Assembly (NCBI GenBank): GCA_028767165.1
Contig: JARACJ010000009.1
Coordinates: 62,001 to 126,000, forward strand
Source of the DNA: Proteobacteria bacterium DTSAM18
Lineage (GTDB): Bacteria > Myxococcota_A > UBA796 > GCA-2862545
Reading direction: 5' to 3'
Length of the DNA: 64,000 bases
Part shown: positions 10,238 to 18,195 of the stretch, one piece after another
Numbering within the stretch: the stretch's first letter is position 1
Layout of the letters: the number at the start of each line of letters is the position of its first letter
Translations under genes and position numbers: made by a program
Notes under the pieces: model-generated
Databases searched by the model: none
Told to the model about the DNA's origin: nothing
The model's input: the letters and a program-made list of their open reading frames with translations, nothing else

Positions 10238-11239
10238 TCAGGGATCCCCCGTGTCGGATGGCTGCAGGTCGATCAGGTCGCGCACCCGCTGCCAGTCGAG
10301 CTCGTCCACCGACATCTGGAAGGTCCGGCCCTGCAGGGTCACGCCGTAGGTGCCCGACGCCGGATCGCCCCCGTCGATCCGCACGGCATCGCTGCCGTCG
10401 GAATTGCCGTAGAAGACGCTTCCGCTCCACCCGTGGGCATCGAGGACCTCGACCTGCTCGTCTCCAGGGGGCATCCACTGGAAGTCCACGGTGCCCCACA
10501 TGAAGCCCTCGCTGCCGCTGACGTTGGTCTCCGTGACCTGCCGGCCATCGACCTCGAACCCCACGAGCTCCTGGAACGCCAGGTAGTCGAAGCGGTTCAC
10601 CGGTGACAGCGGCTTGTCGAGGGACACCACCTGCTCCCCCGCCACCAGGCCGACGAAGGAGGTGGGGTTGCCGAAGTACTGGGTCATGCCCGGCCCCCCG
10701 AAGCCCAGGACGCGGCCGTAGCCCACCTCGAGCGTGAGGGCGTACACGGCGAAGGCATCGAGGGCCGCCTCCCGGTCGCCGGGGGTGATGGCGGCCATCA
10801 TGTCCGGCATGGGCTGGTAGGGCTCGCCGTCGAACTCCAGCAGACCGCTCTCGTAGGTCAGCGTGTGGGACGACTGCTCGTCGATCTCCTCCACCTGGGT
10901 GCCGCCGGTCTGGGTGGGGGGCAGGTCCGACTCGTCCGGCCGGGTCCACCGCACGTCCAGCTGCAGCTCGACCTCCTCCCCGGACAGCGACCACGAGCCC
11001 GCCACCGTCTCCGTGGCGTTGCCGACCATGGTCACCCGGCGGAAGGGCCCCTCGCCGCTCTCCTCGTCGATACGTCCGATGACCAGGATGTCGAGGCCGT
11101 CGGAGCCCGCGGGCCGCAGCGCGGTGACCACATCGCCGCTGAGGGCACCGAGGGGGTCGTTGGGCGCCCCGATGCGGGGGTAGGGGCCGCCGTCGCAGGC
11201 GGTCGACAGGGCCAGCAGGCACAGAAGGACGGACTTCAT
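10238..11239 (-). CDS. cassette B lipoprotein
   Basis: A 333-residue predicted lipoprotein; the leader MKSVLLCLLALSTAC ends in a lipobox-like STAC. It aligns with the cassette A lipoprotein, most clearly at YALTLEVGYGRVLGFGGPG followed by NPTSFVGLV, and again near the C-terminus (WSGSVFYGNSDGSDAV). It has extra sequence in the middle and an acidic end (SDTGDP). The ATG overlaps the stop of the upstream barrel gene by 4 bases, the same arrangement as in cassette A. The chosen start follows that overlap; the frame stays open for another 220 codons upstream, but that part has no coding character of its own. Confidence 0.85.
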   Translation of the reverse strand: MKSVLLCLLALSTACDGGPYPRIGAPNDPLGALSGDVVTALRPAGSDGLDILVIGRIDEESGEGPFRRVTMVGNATETVAGSWSLSGEEVELQLDVRWTRPDESDLPPTQTGGTQVEEIDEQSSHTLTYESGLLEFDGEPYQPMPDMMAAITPGDREAALDAFAVYALTLEVGYGRVLGFGGPGMTQYFGNPTSFVGLVAGEQVVSLDKPLSPVNRFDYLAFQELVGFEVDGRQVTETNVSGSEGFMWGTVDFQWMPPGDEQVEVLDAHGWSGSVFYGNSDGSDAVRIDGGDPASGTYGVTLQGRTFQMSVDELDWQRVRDLIDLQPSDTGDP

Positions 11240-11835
11240 CGGACACCTCCGAAGCGGTAGCCCACCCGGATGGAGGGCCGGAGGAGGAGGCCGACCCGGA
11301 GGTCTCCTCCGTGGACGAAGTCCGCCGGGTCGAGACCGAGCAGCGCCTCCCCCTGCAGGGTCCAGCCGCCCCGGAACGCCCAGGACACCCGCCCGACGGC
11401 CACCACGCCGAACGCCAGGTGCTCGATGGCCTGCACCTCGGGCGCGTTGAGGTCGAGGTAGCGCAGGTGCACACCGCCGCCGGCCACCACCGCCAGGCGC
11501 TCCGTGAGCTGCCACCGGTAGCCGGCCCCCGCCCACAGGTCGGCGTCGAACGTGATGTCGTAGATCTCCCGCAGCGAGAAGGACGCGCCGTCGTCGCGAC
11601 CGGCGAGGGGAAGGCCCGCCGACAGCGCCCCCAGGGCCACCACCGCGTGGCCCACCTCGAACCCGTAGCTGAAGTCGAGGCCGTGGAAGGCCAGCGGCGG
11701 GCCGGACGCCACCCACAGGTTGTCGTAGGTGTAGCCCACGCCCAGCGCGTGCTCGGAGGGCTCCTTCGCCTCCGCGCCGGGTGCACGGAGCCACATGGCC
11801 GTCAGCGCGACGAGCAGGGTCTTCGGGATCGGCAA
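11236..11835 (-). CDS. cassette B outer-membrane beta-barrel protein (TTG start)
   Basis: A 199-residue paralogue of the cassette A barrel. It has a signal peptide (PIPKTLLVALTAMWLRAPGAEA), strand-like alternating sequence and the shared C-terminal module HGGDLRVGLLLRPSIRVGYRFGG. The frame is open to 11985, but TTG at 11835 is the best start: TGGAGGGA lies just upstream, the leader then begins with a short basic n-region, and the length matches the 194-residue paralogue. ATG 11805 lies inside the hydrophobic core of the leader and would remove the signal. Its stop overlaps the lipoprotein ATG. Confidence 0.8.
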   Translation of the reverse strand: MPIPKTLLVALTAMWLRAPGAEAKEPSEHALGVGYTYDNLWVASGPPLAFHGLDFSYGFEVGHAVVALGALSAGLPLAGRDDGASFSLREIYDITFDADLWAGAGYRWQLTERLAVVAGGGVHLRYLDLNAPEVQAIEHLAFGVVAVGRVSWAFRGGWTLQGEALLGLDPADFVHGGDLRVGLLLRPSIRVGYRFGGVR

Positions 11836-11842
11836 AGGTCCC

Positions 11843-11869
11843 TCCAGGGGTACGTCCTCGTCCCCTGGA
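11843..11869 (-). promoter_or_regulatory. leader hairpin next to the cassette B ribosome binding site
   Basis: In the mRNA, UCCAGGGG pairs with CCCCUGGA across an 11-base loop. The right arm runs directly into the GGAGGGA ribosome site of the TTG-started barrel gene, so folding would cover part of that site. This could lower or regulate translation of cassette B. Confidence 0.4.
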
Positions 11870-11917
11870 ACGGTACCGGGCCGCACCGCTGTTGGCCAAT
11901 GGGGTGCCGCGGGCGGC

Positions 11918-13933
11918 CTACAGCTCCATCGCCAGCAGGGTGCCCTGCTCGATGGCCCGCTTGGCGTCGAGCTCGGCCGCGACATCGGCGCCGCCGATCA
12001 GGTGCACTGAGGCGCCGGCGGACTGCAGGCTCGTCACCAGCTCCCGGTTGGGCTCCTGGCCCGCGCAGATGATGACGTTGTCGACCGCGAGCACACGGGG
12101 CTCGCCCTTGACGGTGATGTGCAGGCCGTCGTCGTCGATGCGCTCGTAGGCCACCTCGCTGAGCATCTCCACGCCGCCCTTCTTCATGGACGCGCGGTGG
12201 ATCCAGCCGGTGGTCTTGCCCAGGCGGGCACCGACCTTGCCCGGCGACCGCTGGCACATCGTGATGCGACGGGCAGGCGGCTGCTCCTCGGGCAACTTGA
12301 GGCCGCCCGGGTCGGCGTGCTCGGCGTCGACGCCCCAGGTGTCGAGGTAGACCTCGACGTCTTCCGCGGTGGACGGCCCGCTGTGGAGCAGGAACTCCGC
12401 CACGTCGAAGCCGATGCCGCCGGCGCCGATGATCGCCACGTCGTCGCCGACGTCGGCGTCGTTGCGGAGCACGTCGATGTAGCTGAGGACCTTGGGGTGA
12501 TCGATGCCGGGCAGCCGGATCTCCCGGGGGTGCACGCCCGTGGCGAGGACCACCTCGTCGAACCCCTGCAGATCCGCCGCGCCGACGTGGGCACCGAGCC
12601 GGCAGGTGACGCCGGTGCGCTCGAGCTCGCCGCGGAAGTAGCGCAGGGTCTCGTGGAACTCCTCCTTGCCGGGGATCCGCTTGGCCATGTGGAACTGGCC
12701 GCCGACCTCCTCCTGTGCGTCGAACAGCGTGACGTCGTGGCCCCGCCGGGCGGCGATGGTGGAGCAGGCCAGGCCCGCGGGACCGGCACCGACGACCGCC
12801 ACCTTCTTGCGGTGGGTGACCGGCTTGACGAAGCGCTCGCTCTCGTAGCCGGCGAAGGGGTTCACGAGGCAGCTCGCCCGCTTGTTCTTGAAGACGTGGT
12901 CGAGGCAGGCCTGGTTGCAGGCGATGCACGTGTTGATCTCGTCGGGCGCATCCCGCTCCGCCTTGCGCACCCACCCCGGATCCGCCAGGAACGGCCGCGC
13001 CATCGACACCATGTCGGCATCGCCGGCGGCGAGCACCGCCTCGGCGGTGTCGGGCATGTTGATGCGGTTGGAGGTGACCAGCGGCACGGTCACGTGATCC
13101 TTGAGTCGCCGGGTGACCCAGCTGTAGCCGGCCCGCGGCACGCTGGTGGCGATGGTGGGCACCCGGGCCTCGTGCCAGCCGATGCCGGTGTTGAGGATCG
13201 ACACGCCGGCCTGCTGCAGCTCCTTGGCGAGGTGCACCACCTCTTCGAAGGTGCTCCCCTCCTCCACCAGATCGAGCATCGACAGGCGGAAGATGATGAT
13301 GAAGTCGGGCCCGACGGCCTCACGTGTGCGGCGGACGATCTCGAGGGGGAAGCGGATGCGGTTCTCGTAGGCGCCGCCCCAGGCATCGGTGCGCTTGTTG
13401 GTGCGGCGCACGATGAACTGGTTGATGAGGTAGCCCTCGGAGCCCATGATCTCGATGCCGTCGTAGCCGGCCTTGCGAGCAAGCACCGCGGCGTTCACGA
13501 AGTCGCCGATGGTGCGCTCGATGCCCCGCTGCGAGAGTGCACGGGGCTTGAACTTCGAGATCGGGCTCTTGATGGCGCTCGCGGAGACCACCAGCGGGTG
13601 GTAGCCGTAGCGACCCGCGTGCAGCAGCTGAAGGGCGATGCGCCCCCCTTCCCGGTGGACCGCCTCGGTGACCACCCGGTGCTTGAAGACGTCGATGGGA
13701 GTGGCCATGCGGCCACCCAACGGCTTGAGCCAGCCCTCGATGTTGGGCGAGAAGCCGCCCGTGACCATGAGCCCCACCCCGCCCCGTGCGCGGGCGGCGA
13801 AGTAGGCCGCCAGCTTGGTGAGCGGGCCGGGCTGCTCCTCGAGGCCTACGTGCATCGAGCCCATCAGGACCCGGTTGGGAAGGACCACATGGCCCAGATC
13901 GAGTGGAGACAGGAGGTTCGGATAGGCGGTCAC
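11918..13933 (-). CDS. fadH: 2,4-dienoyl-CoA reductase (FadH-type, Old Yellow Enzyme family)
   Basis: A 671-residue NADPH-dependent enoate reductase that removes double bases from 2,4-dienoyl-CoA intermediates during beta-oxidation of unsaturated fatty acids. The FMN-binding TIM barrel fills residues 1 to about 330. A 4Fe-4S motif follows (CIACNQAC...C, spacing CxxCx3Cx11C, about 335-355). Then come the FAD/NADPH domains with VAVVGAGPAGLACSTIAARRG and a second nucleotide fold (VAIIGAGGIGFDVAEFL). Length and domain order match E. coli FadH (672 residues). The start is GTG 13933, with TGGAG five bases upstream. Other dual-domain members of this family act on different enones, so the exact substrate is inferred. 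Confidence 0.88.
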   Translation of the reverse strand: MTAYPNLLSPLDLGHVVLPNRVLMGSMHVGLEEQPGPLTKLAAYFAARARGGVGLMVTGGFSPNIEGWLKPLGGRMATPIDVFKHRVVTEAVHREGGRIALQLLHAGRYGYHPLVVSASAIKSPISKFKPRALSQRGIERTIGDFVNAAVLARKAGYDGIEIMGSEGYLINQFIVRRTNKRTDAWGGAYENRIRFPLEIVRRTREAVGPDFIIIFRLSMLDLVEEGSTFEEVVHLAKELQQAGVSILNTGIGWHEARVPTIATSVPRAGYSWVTRRLKDHVTVPLVTSNRINMPDTAEAVLAAGDADMVSMARPFLADPGWVRKAERDAPDEINTCIACNQACLDHVFKNKRASCLVNPFAGYESERFVKPVTHRKKVAVVGAGPAGLACSTIAARRGHDVTLFDAQEEVGGQFHMAKRIPGKEEFHETLRYFRGELERTGVTCRLGAHVGAADLQGFDEVVLATGVHPREIRLPGIDHPKVLSYIDVLRNDADVGDDVAIIGAGGIGFDVAEFLLHSGPSTAEDVEVYLDTWGVDAEHADPGGLKLPEEQPPARRITMCQRSPGKVGARLGKTTGWIHRASMKKGGVEMLSEVAYERIDDDGLHITVKGEPRVLAVDNVIICAGQEPNRELVTSLQSAGASVHLIGGADVAAELDAKRAIEQGTLLAMEL

Positions 13934-13963
13934 ACGGGCTCCAGGACGGTTCGGACGACCAAC

Positions 13964-13992
13964 TACTTACCATGCTAAGAAAATCAGGACAA
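13964..13992 (-). promoter_or_regulatory. candidate promoter of fadH
   Basis: On the minus strand TTGTCC is followed after 17 bases by TAAGTA, about 30 bases before the GTG of fadH. It overlaps the end of the upstream phosphotransferase gene, and a short T-rich stretch lies between the boxes. Confidence 0.35.
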
Positions 13993-15444
13993 AGCGTCTT
14001 CGAGGGTTTTCACGACCGCCTCGATCACCTGCACCCGGGCATGGCGCTTGTCCTCGGAGTCCACGACGAGCCAGGGGGCCTGCGGCGTGTGGGTGCGGCG
14101 CAGCATCCTGGCCACCCAGGTCTCGTACTCCGCCCGCTTCGCCCGGTTGCGGTAGTCCTCCTCCGTGATCTTGTAGTGCTTCCAGGGCACCTGCTCCCGC
14201 GCCTTGAACCGCGCCATCTGCTCCTCGGGCGAGACCTGCAGCCAGAACTTGAGCACCACCACGCCGTCCCGGACGAGCTCGGCCTCGAAGTCGCGGATCT
14301 CGCCGTGGGCCCGCCGGGCATCCGCCTCGGAGCAGAACCCCTCGATGGGTTCCACGAGCACGCGGCCGTACCAGCTCCGGTCGAAGATGGTGATGCGCCC
14401 CCGCTGGGGCACGGCCTGCCAGAACCGCCACAGGTAGGGGTACTTCGCCTCCACCTTCGTGGGGGCCCCGAAGGTGCGTACGTCGACCCAGCGCGCATCG
14501 AGCCCCGGCAGCAGCCTGCGGATCGCGCCGCCCTTTCCGGCGGCGTCCCATCCCTCGAACACCAGCACCATGCTGCGGCCCTCCTCCTGCAGGAGGCGTC
14601 GGGAGAGCCGGGCCAGGCGGCCCTGGGCGTCGTCGAGTCGCTTCTTGTAGGCCTTCTTGTCGATCCCCCCCATGCTGCCAGGCGCGATGAGCGCCGGCAC
14701 CTCGTCGGGTGCAGGCAGCGGTGCGGCCTCCTCACGGGGCGGCGTGGGCCACGTCATCTGCCCGTGGGAGAGGACCTGCTCCACCACCTGCAGATTCCGC
14801 GAGGTCCGGGGGCGGCCATGGATCACCTTCCAGGGTGCCCAGGCTGCGTCCGTGGCATCGATGATGCGCTCCGCCCAGCGGGACACCGGCTCGTGGATGG
14901 ACACGTTGCGCTCCACGAAGGCGGTGATCTTCCAGGACTTGTCGACGTCCGCCCGCTGGGACGCCAGCCGGTGCTGCTGCCCCTCCGGGTCGAGGTAGAG
15001 CCACACCTTGAGGATGCGCACCCCTTCGAGGGCCCACATGCGCTCCATGGCCGCGATCTCCCGCAGCCGGCACGCGCACTCGGCCTCGGACAGCACGCCC
15101 TGCTGCAGTCCGCGGATGATCGACAGGTACCAGCCACCGAAGTGCACGGCGAGCTGTCCCTTGCGGGCCAGGCCATCCCACGCGGCGAACAGGTGGGGCC
15201 GATCACTCACCGGGTCGTCCGAGTACAGCCGCTTGCCCATGCGCCGGGTGTCGGCCCACTCGTGCAGCAGGTTCACCACCTCGCCGCGCCCGGCGAGGGC
15301 ATGGCCGTAGATGAGCACCACGTAGGGCTCGTCACGCTCCTCGAGGTCGGCCTGCAGCTGCAGGAGCTGGGTCCGCAGGTGGCCTTCCTTGACCCGCCGG
15401 CGTGCCTCCGCCTTGTCGATCCAGGGCAGACAACGGTCCTTCAT
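13984..15444 (-). CDS. polyphosphate:AMP phosphotransferase (tandem PPK2 domains)
   Basis: Transfers phosphate from polyphosphate to AMP, giving ADP. The 486 residues hold two PPK2 domains. The N-terminal one (about 1-230) has a degenerate P-loop (IYGHALAGRGEVV). The C-terminal one (about 245-486) keeps the intact Walker A FEGWDAAGKGGAIRRL near residue 300, FDRSWYGRVLVEP, and a lid region. This split, with an inactive-looking first half and an active second half, is characteristic of the two-domain PAP enzymes in the PPK2 family. GGAGG precedes the ATG. It may be co-transcribed with the sulfotransferase upstream (75 bases away). Confidence 0.9.
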   Translation of the reverse strand: MKDRCLPWIDKAEARRRVKEGHLRTQLLQLQADLEERDEPYVVLIYGHALAGRGEVVNLLHEWADTRRMGKRLYSDDPVSDRPHLFAAWDGLARKGQLAVHFGGWYLSIIRGLQQGVLSEAECACRLREIAAMERMWALEGVRILKVWLYLDPEGQQHRLASQRADVDKSWKITAFVERNVSIHEPVSRWAERIIDATDAAWAPWKVIHGRPRTSRNLQVVEQVLSHGQMTWPTPPREEAAPLPAPDEVPALIAPGSMGGIDKKAYKKRLDDAQGRLARLSRRLLQEEGRSMVLVFEGWDAAGKGGAIRRLLPGLDARWVDVRTFGAPTKVEAKYPYLWRFWQAVPQRGRITIFDRSWYGRVLVEPIEGFCSEADARRAHGEIRDFEAELVRDGVVVLKFWLQVSPEEQMARFKAREQVPWKHYKITEEDYRNRAKRAEYETWVARMLRRTHTPQAPWLVVDSEDKRHARVQVIEAVVKTLEDALS

Positions 15445-15519
15445 GCCACCTCCCGTCCCAGCCTATCGGGCCACTGGACGGAAGGTGCAGTCAAGGCCCC
15501 GATCCACGGGACCCCGAGC

Positions 15520-16425
15520 TCAGCTGACCAGCGACGGGCCCGCGTCGAGGGTGTCCTGCCACTCGATGTACTCGGCCATCACGTCCTCGAAGACGCGCAC
15601 CTGGCTGCTGGTGAGATCCTTCTTCCAGCGATCCTTGGCCGCAGGCTTCATCTGGAACGCGGCCAGGCGGCTTCGGTAGGCATCGGTGAACGGCAGACCG
15701 CAGAACTCCACCATGCGGCGCATCTGCTCGTCGCGGTCGGCGACGAGGTCCTCGAAGCGGACCCGGATCATCTGACCCTCGGGAAGCTCGGACGCTGCCT
15801 GCTCGATGCTCTGGATGCACTTGACCCACTGGATGCCCGCGAGCACGAGGAAGGACTGGCCGCTGCGATCCCACAGCTCCTGCTCCTGCTCGCTCAGCGG
15901 ACCCCAGCGCCACTGGGCCGGCCCGTGCCAGCCACGCCACCAGGGCTGCTGCAGCAGGGAGTTGGCCACGGCGCGGATGTCGCGCAGGACATGGATGAAG
16001 GGCGCATCGGGGTACATGGCGTGCATGAAGCCCACCCTCCCCCAGCCGGTGTACTTGAAGGCCAGGCGCTCCTTGCCGTCGAGGCGCACCTTCTCCTCGA
16101 ACACGCCGCGCATGCGGCGGGCCATCCAGGGGGTGAGATCCTCCGCCGTGAGGTCGCGGCAGGGCTCGGCGAAGCCCGCGAACGCACCGGACAGCTTGCT
16201 GTAGGTCTCGGACGGCCGGACCTCGTAGGTGCTGGCCTTGCGAGCAGAGCGGGACCACATGCCGGGCAGGTCGAGCAGCTTGCGGCTGTGGGAGGCGAGG
16301 TTGCTGCTCGGGTAGCGGTTCTCGTAGTTGGAGAACCAGGCGAGCGAGGGATGCGCAGCCAGCATCTCGAACGCGAGCGTGGTGCCGCTGCGTCCGGTGC
16401 CGAGCATGAACAGGGGGGATGTCAT
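15520..16425 (-). CDS. PAPS-dependent sulfotransferase family protein
   Basis: A 301-residue protein with the sulfotransferase P-loop-like PAPS-binding motif GTGRSGTTLAFEMLAAHP at the N-terminus. The second nucleotide contact looks like RDIRAVANSLLQQPW around residue 150. MIRVRFEDLVADRDEQMRRM resembles the conserved RYEDL region. Bacterial members sulfate glycans, lipids or small molecules; the acceptor is not predictable here. The ATG at 16425 is preceded by GGAGG and starts right at the domain, with no export signal, so the enzyme is probably cytoplasmic. The longer frame upstream lacks coding character. Confidence 0.82.
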   Translation of the reverse strand: MTSPLFMLGTGRSGTTLAFEMLAAHPSLAWFSNYENRYPSSNLASHSRKLLDLPGMWSRSARKASTYEVRPSETYSKLSGAFAGFAEPCRDLTAEDLTPWMARRMRGVFEEKVRLDGKERLAFKYTGWGRVGFMHAMYPDAPFIHVLRDIRAVANSLLQQPWWRGWHGPAQWRWGPLSEQEQELWDRSGQSFLVLAGIQWVKCIQSIEQAASELPEGQMIRVRFEDLVADRDEQMRRMVEFCGLPFTDAYRSRLAAFQMKPAAKDRWKKDLTSSQVRVFEDVMAEYIEWQDTLDAGPSLVS

Positions 16426-16610
16426 GACAGACCTCCGTGGGGACCTTGGCAGAAGAACGCCATGATACCGGGGTGCCGCGGTCCCGTCATGCCTGTCGTG
16501 CCGCCCTCGCGGACACTCAAGCTGCAAACGGCAGGTTGGGCAGCCGGGTCGGTTGCACGCAGCGGGCGCGAGATGAGCGCCCGGACCGACAAAAGGGCCC
16601 AAGAAGAGAA

Positions 16611-16636
16611 CAGGGAGGGCCACATGGCCCTCCCTG
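16611..16636 (-). terminator. terminator of the Asp-tract secreted protein gene
   Basis: CAGGGAGGGCCA pairs perfectly with TGGCCCTCCCTG (12 bp, 2-base centre). Read on the minus strand it is followed by TTCTCTTCTTGGGCCCTTTTG, which is T-rich. It lies 57 bases past the stop of the gene at 16694. Confidence 0.75.
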
Positions 16637-16693
16637 CGGGGGTTCGGAAGGTGGGTCACGGTCGTCGTCGCGGGCGACCCTCCCTCACAGGAC

Positions 16694-18052
16694 TCACTTC
16701 TTGCCCTTGGCCTTGCCCTTCACGCCCTTGACGAGGTCCTTGACCCTGTCCAGCAGGCCGTAGGCGTTGCCGTTCTTCGGGCCGTTGCCAGGCTTGTCCT
16801 CACCGACGTCCTTGGGACCGTTGCCGGGCTTGTCCTCACGATCGGTCCACTTCTTGGGACCACCGTTGGGCTCGTTCTCGTCGCCTTCACGGTACTTGGG
16901 ACCATTGCCGGGCTTGTCCTCGGCGCAGCGCCACTGCCACTTGAAGAACAGGTTGCCGCTGTTGCCACGCTTCACGATGGTGCAGGTGGGCTCCTCGGGG
17001 CAGTCGTCCTCGTCCCAGGTGGACTGGAACCACTTGCCGTGGGTCACGCGGTTGAGCCACTTGTACATCCACTTCTTCAGCGGGTGCACCTTCTTCTTGC
17101 CGTCGGGGCACTCATCGTCGTCGTCGTCGTCGTCGTCATCGTCGTCGTCGTCACGGTCGTCGTCGTCGTCGTGGTCGCCGGTGTCGCAGGTGTCCATCGG
17201 CTCGCCGGTGTCACCGGTGTCGTCCTCGCACTCGTCCTGCTCGCCGAGGTCGATCTCGAGGAGATCGTCGCACGGCGGCTCCACGCCCGCGAGGATGTGG
17301 ATGCCGGAGGTCACGAGGTCATCGAAGCCGTCTGCATCGCTCGCGGACCACTCGATGGTGAAGCCGCTGATCTCCTCGTACAGCACCCAGGCGGTCGCCT
17401 CGGGGGCGTCGTCGTAGTCGTTGTCGTTGAGCAGATCGATGCCACCGTCCGCGGTCAGGCTGGAGCCGCCGGGGCCCACCGTCAGGTAGTAGCCGATGGT
17501 GCCGCCAGAGGACTCGGGCACGACGTACACGGCGTCGGCTCCCTCGAGATCCCAGGTGGAACGCTCCTGGACCCATGCGCCTTCGCCACCGTCGTGATCA
17601 CGGCCCGCGACGAGCATGTTGTCGTCCATGGGCAGGAAAAAGGGCATGCCGTTCAGCTCGAAGCGGAACGAGAAGGTGGCGGACGGGTTGTCGGTCTCGT
17701 AGCCGGCCACGGCCAGCTTGACGCCGGGGACGGTGTTGCTCGAAGGGCCGATCGGGGGCGGTGCGACGTTCACGTCGATGGCGAGGTTGTCCACGCCGTC
17801 GGTCAGGCCACTCCACTCGTCGATGACGATGACGACATCGAAGACCGTGCCGCCCTCGGTCATGCCGGCATCCTCGAAGAGGATCTCCACCGGGCCACCC
17901 GCTGCCATCAGCTCGGCTTCGGTGAACTGGCAGTCACTGCCTGCGCCGGCCGTCAGCACGTCACAGGTCTTACCTTCGAAGTCCAGCTCGGCACCCCAGG
18001 CTCCGGTGGAGCCTAGCAGCAGTCCGGACAACGGAATCGCATACTTCTTCAT
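16694..18052 (-). CDS. secreted protein with Asp tract and PGNGPK repeats
   Basis: A 452-residue exported protein of unknown function. A signal peptide (KKYAIPLSGLLLGSTGAWG) precedes a beta-rich domain of about 250 residues with a GVKLAVAG..TDNP signature. A low-complexity region follows: DTGDTGEP, then an almost pure run of Asp (about residues 298-318) and CPDGKKK. A Cys-containing segment comes next. The C-terminal 70 residues repeat KPGNGPK three times, plus a variant EPNGGPK, and end in a Lys-rich helix. Asp runs of this kind often bind calcium or extend from the surface. ATG 18052 has GGAAGG nine bases upstream; ATG 18061 would abut that site. The first domain is distantly related to the neighbour at 18196-19014, a likely tandem duplication. 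Confidence 0.75.
   Translation of the reverse strand: MKKYAIPLSGLLLGSTGAWGAELDFEGKTCDVLTAGAGSDCQFTEAELMAAGGPVEILFEDAGMTEGGTVFDVVIVIDEWSGLTDGVDNLAIDVNVAPPPIGPSSNTVPGVKLAVAGYETDNPSATFSFRFELNGMPFFLPMDDNMLVAGRDHDGGEGAWVQERSTWDLEGADAVYVVPESSGGTIGYYLTVGPGGSSLTADGGIDLLNDNDYDDAPEATAWVLYEEISGFTIEWSASDADGFDDLVTSGIHILAGVEPPCDDLLEIDLGEQDECEDDTGDTGEPMDTCDTGDHDDDDDRDDDDDDDDDDDDDECPDGKKKVHPLKKWMYKWLNRVTHGKWFQSTWDEDDCPEEPTCTIVKRGNSGNLFFKWQWRCAEDKPGNGPKYREGDENEPNGGPKKWTDREDKPGNGPKDVGEDKPGNGPKNGNAYGLLDRVKDLVKGVKGKAKGKK
16778..16925 (-). repeat. DNA repeats encoding the KPGNGPK units
   Basis: Four imperfect copies of a unit like GGACCGTTGCCGGGCTTGTCCTC (plus-strand view), three encoding EDKPGNGPK and one a diverged ENEPNGGPKK. 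Unequal spacing between copies suggests repeat expansion and drift rather than a recent duplication. Confidence 0.8.
17113..17174. repeat. trinucleotide repeat encoding the Asp tract
   Basis: A TCG/GTC triplet repeat of about 20 units with a few interruptions. Because the unit is three bases, slippage would change the Asp-tract length without shifting frame. Confidence 0.85.
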
Positions 18053-18195
18053 GGAAAACATCCTTCCGATGCATGTGAGACAAGGCCGCGTTCAGTTTCC
18101 AGCCATGTCATGTCTGTTACTTTCCGTGTGATTCTCGAGTGTTCCGCGTGCAGCCACGGGCGAGGCGCCCGATCACGCGGAGGGTGTCCGGACCC

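Noticed and set aside
17113-17174. Asp tract as a frameshift or assembly artefact
   Set aside because: The reading frame continues with coherent sequence on both sides, and the repeat is in triplets with interruptions.
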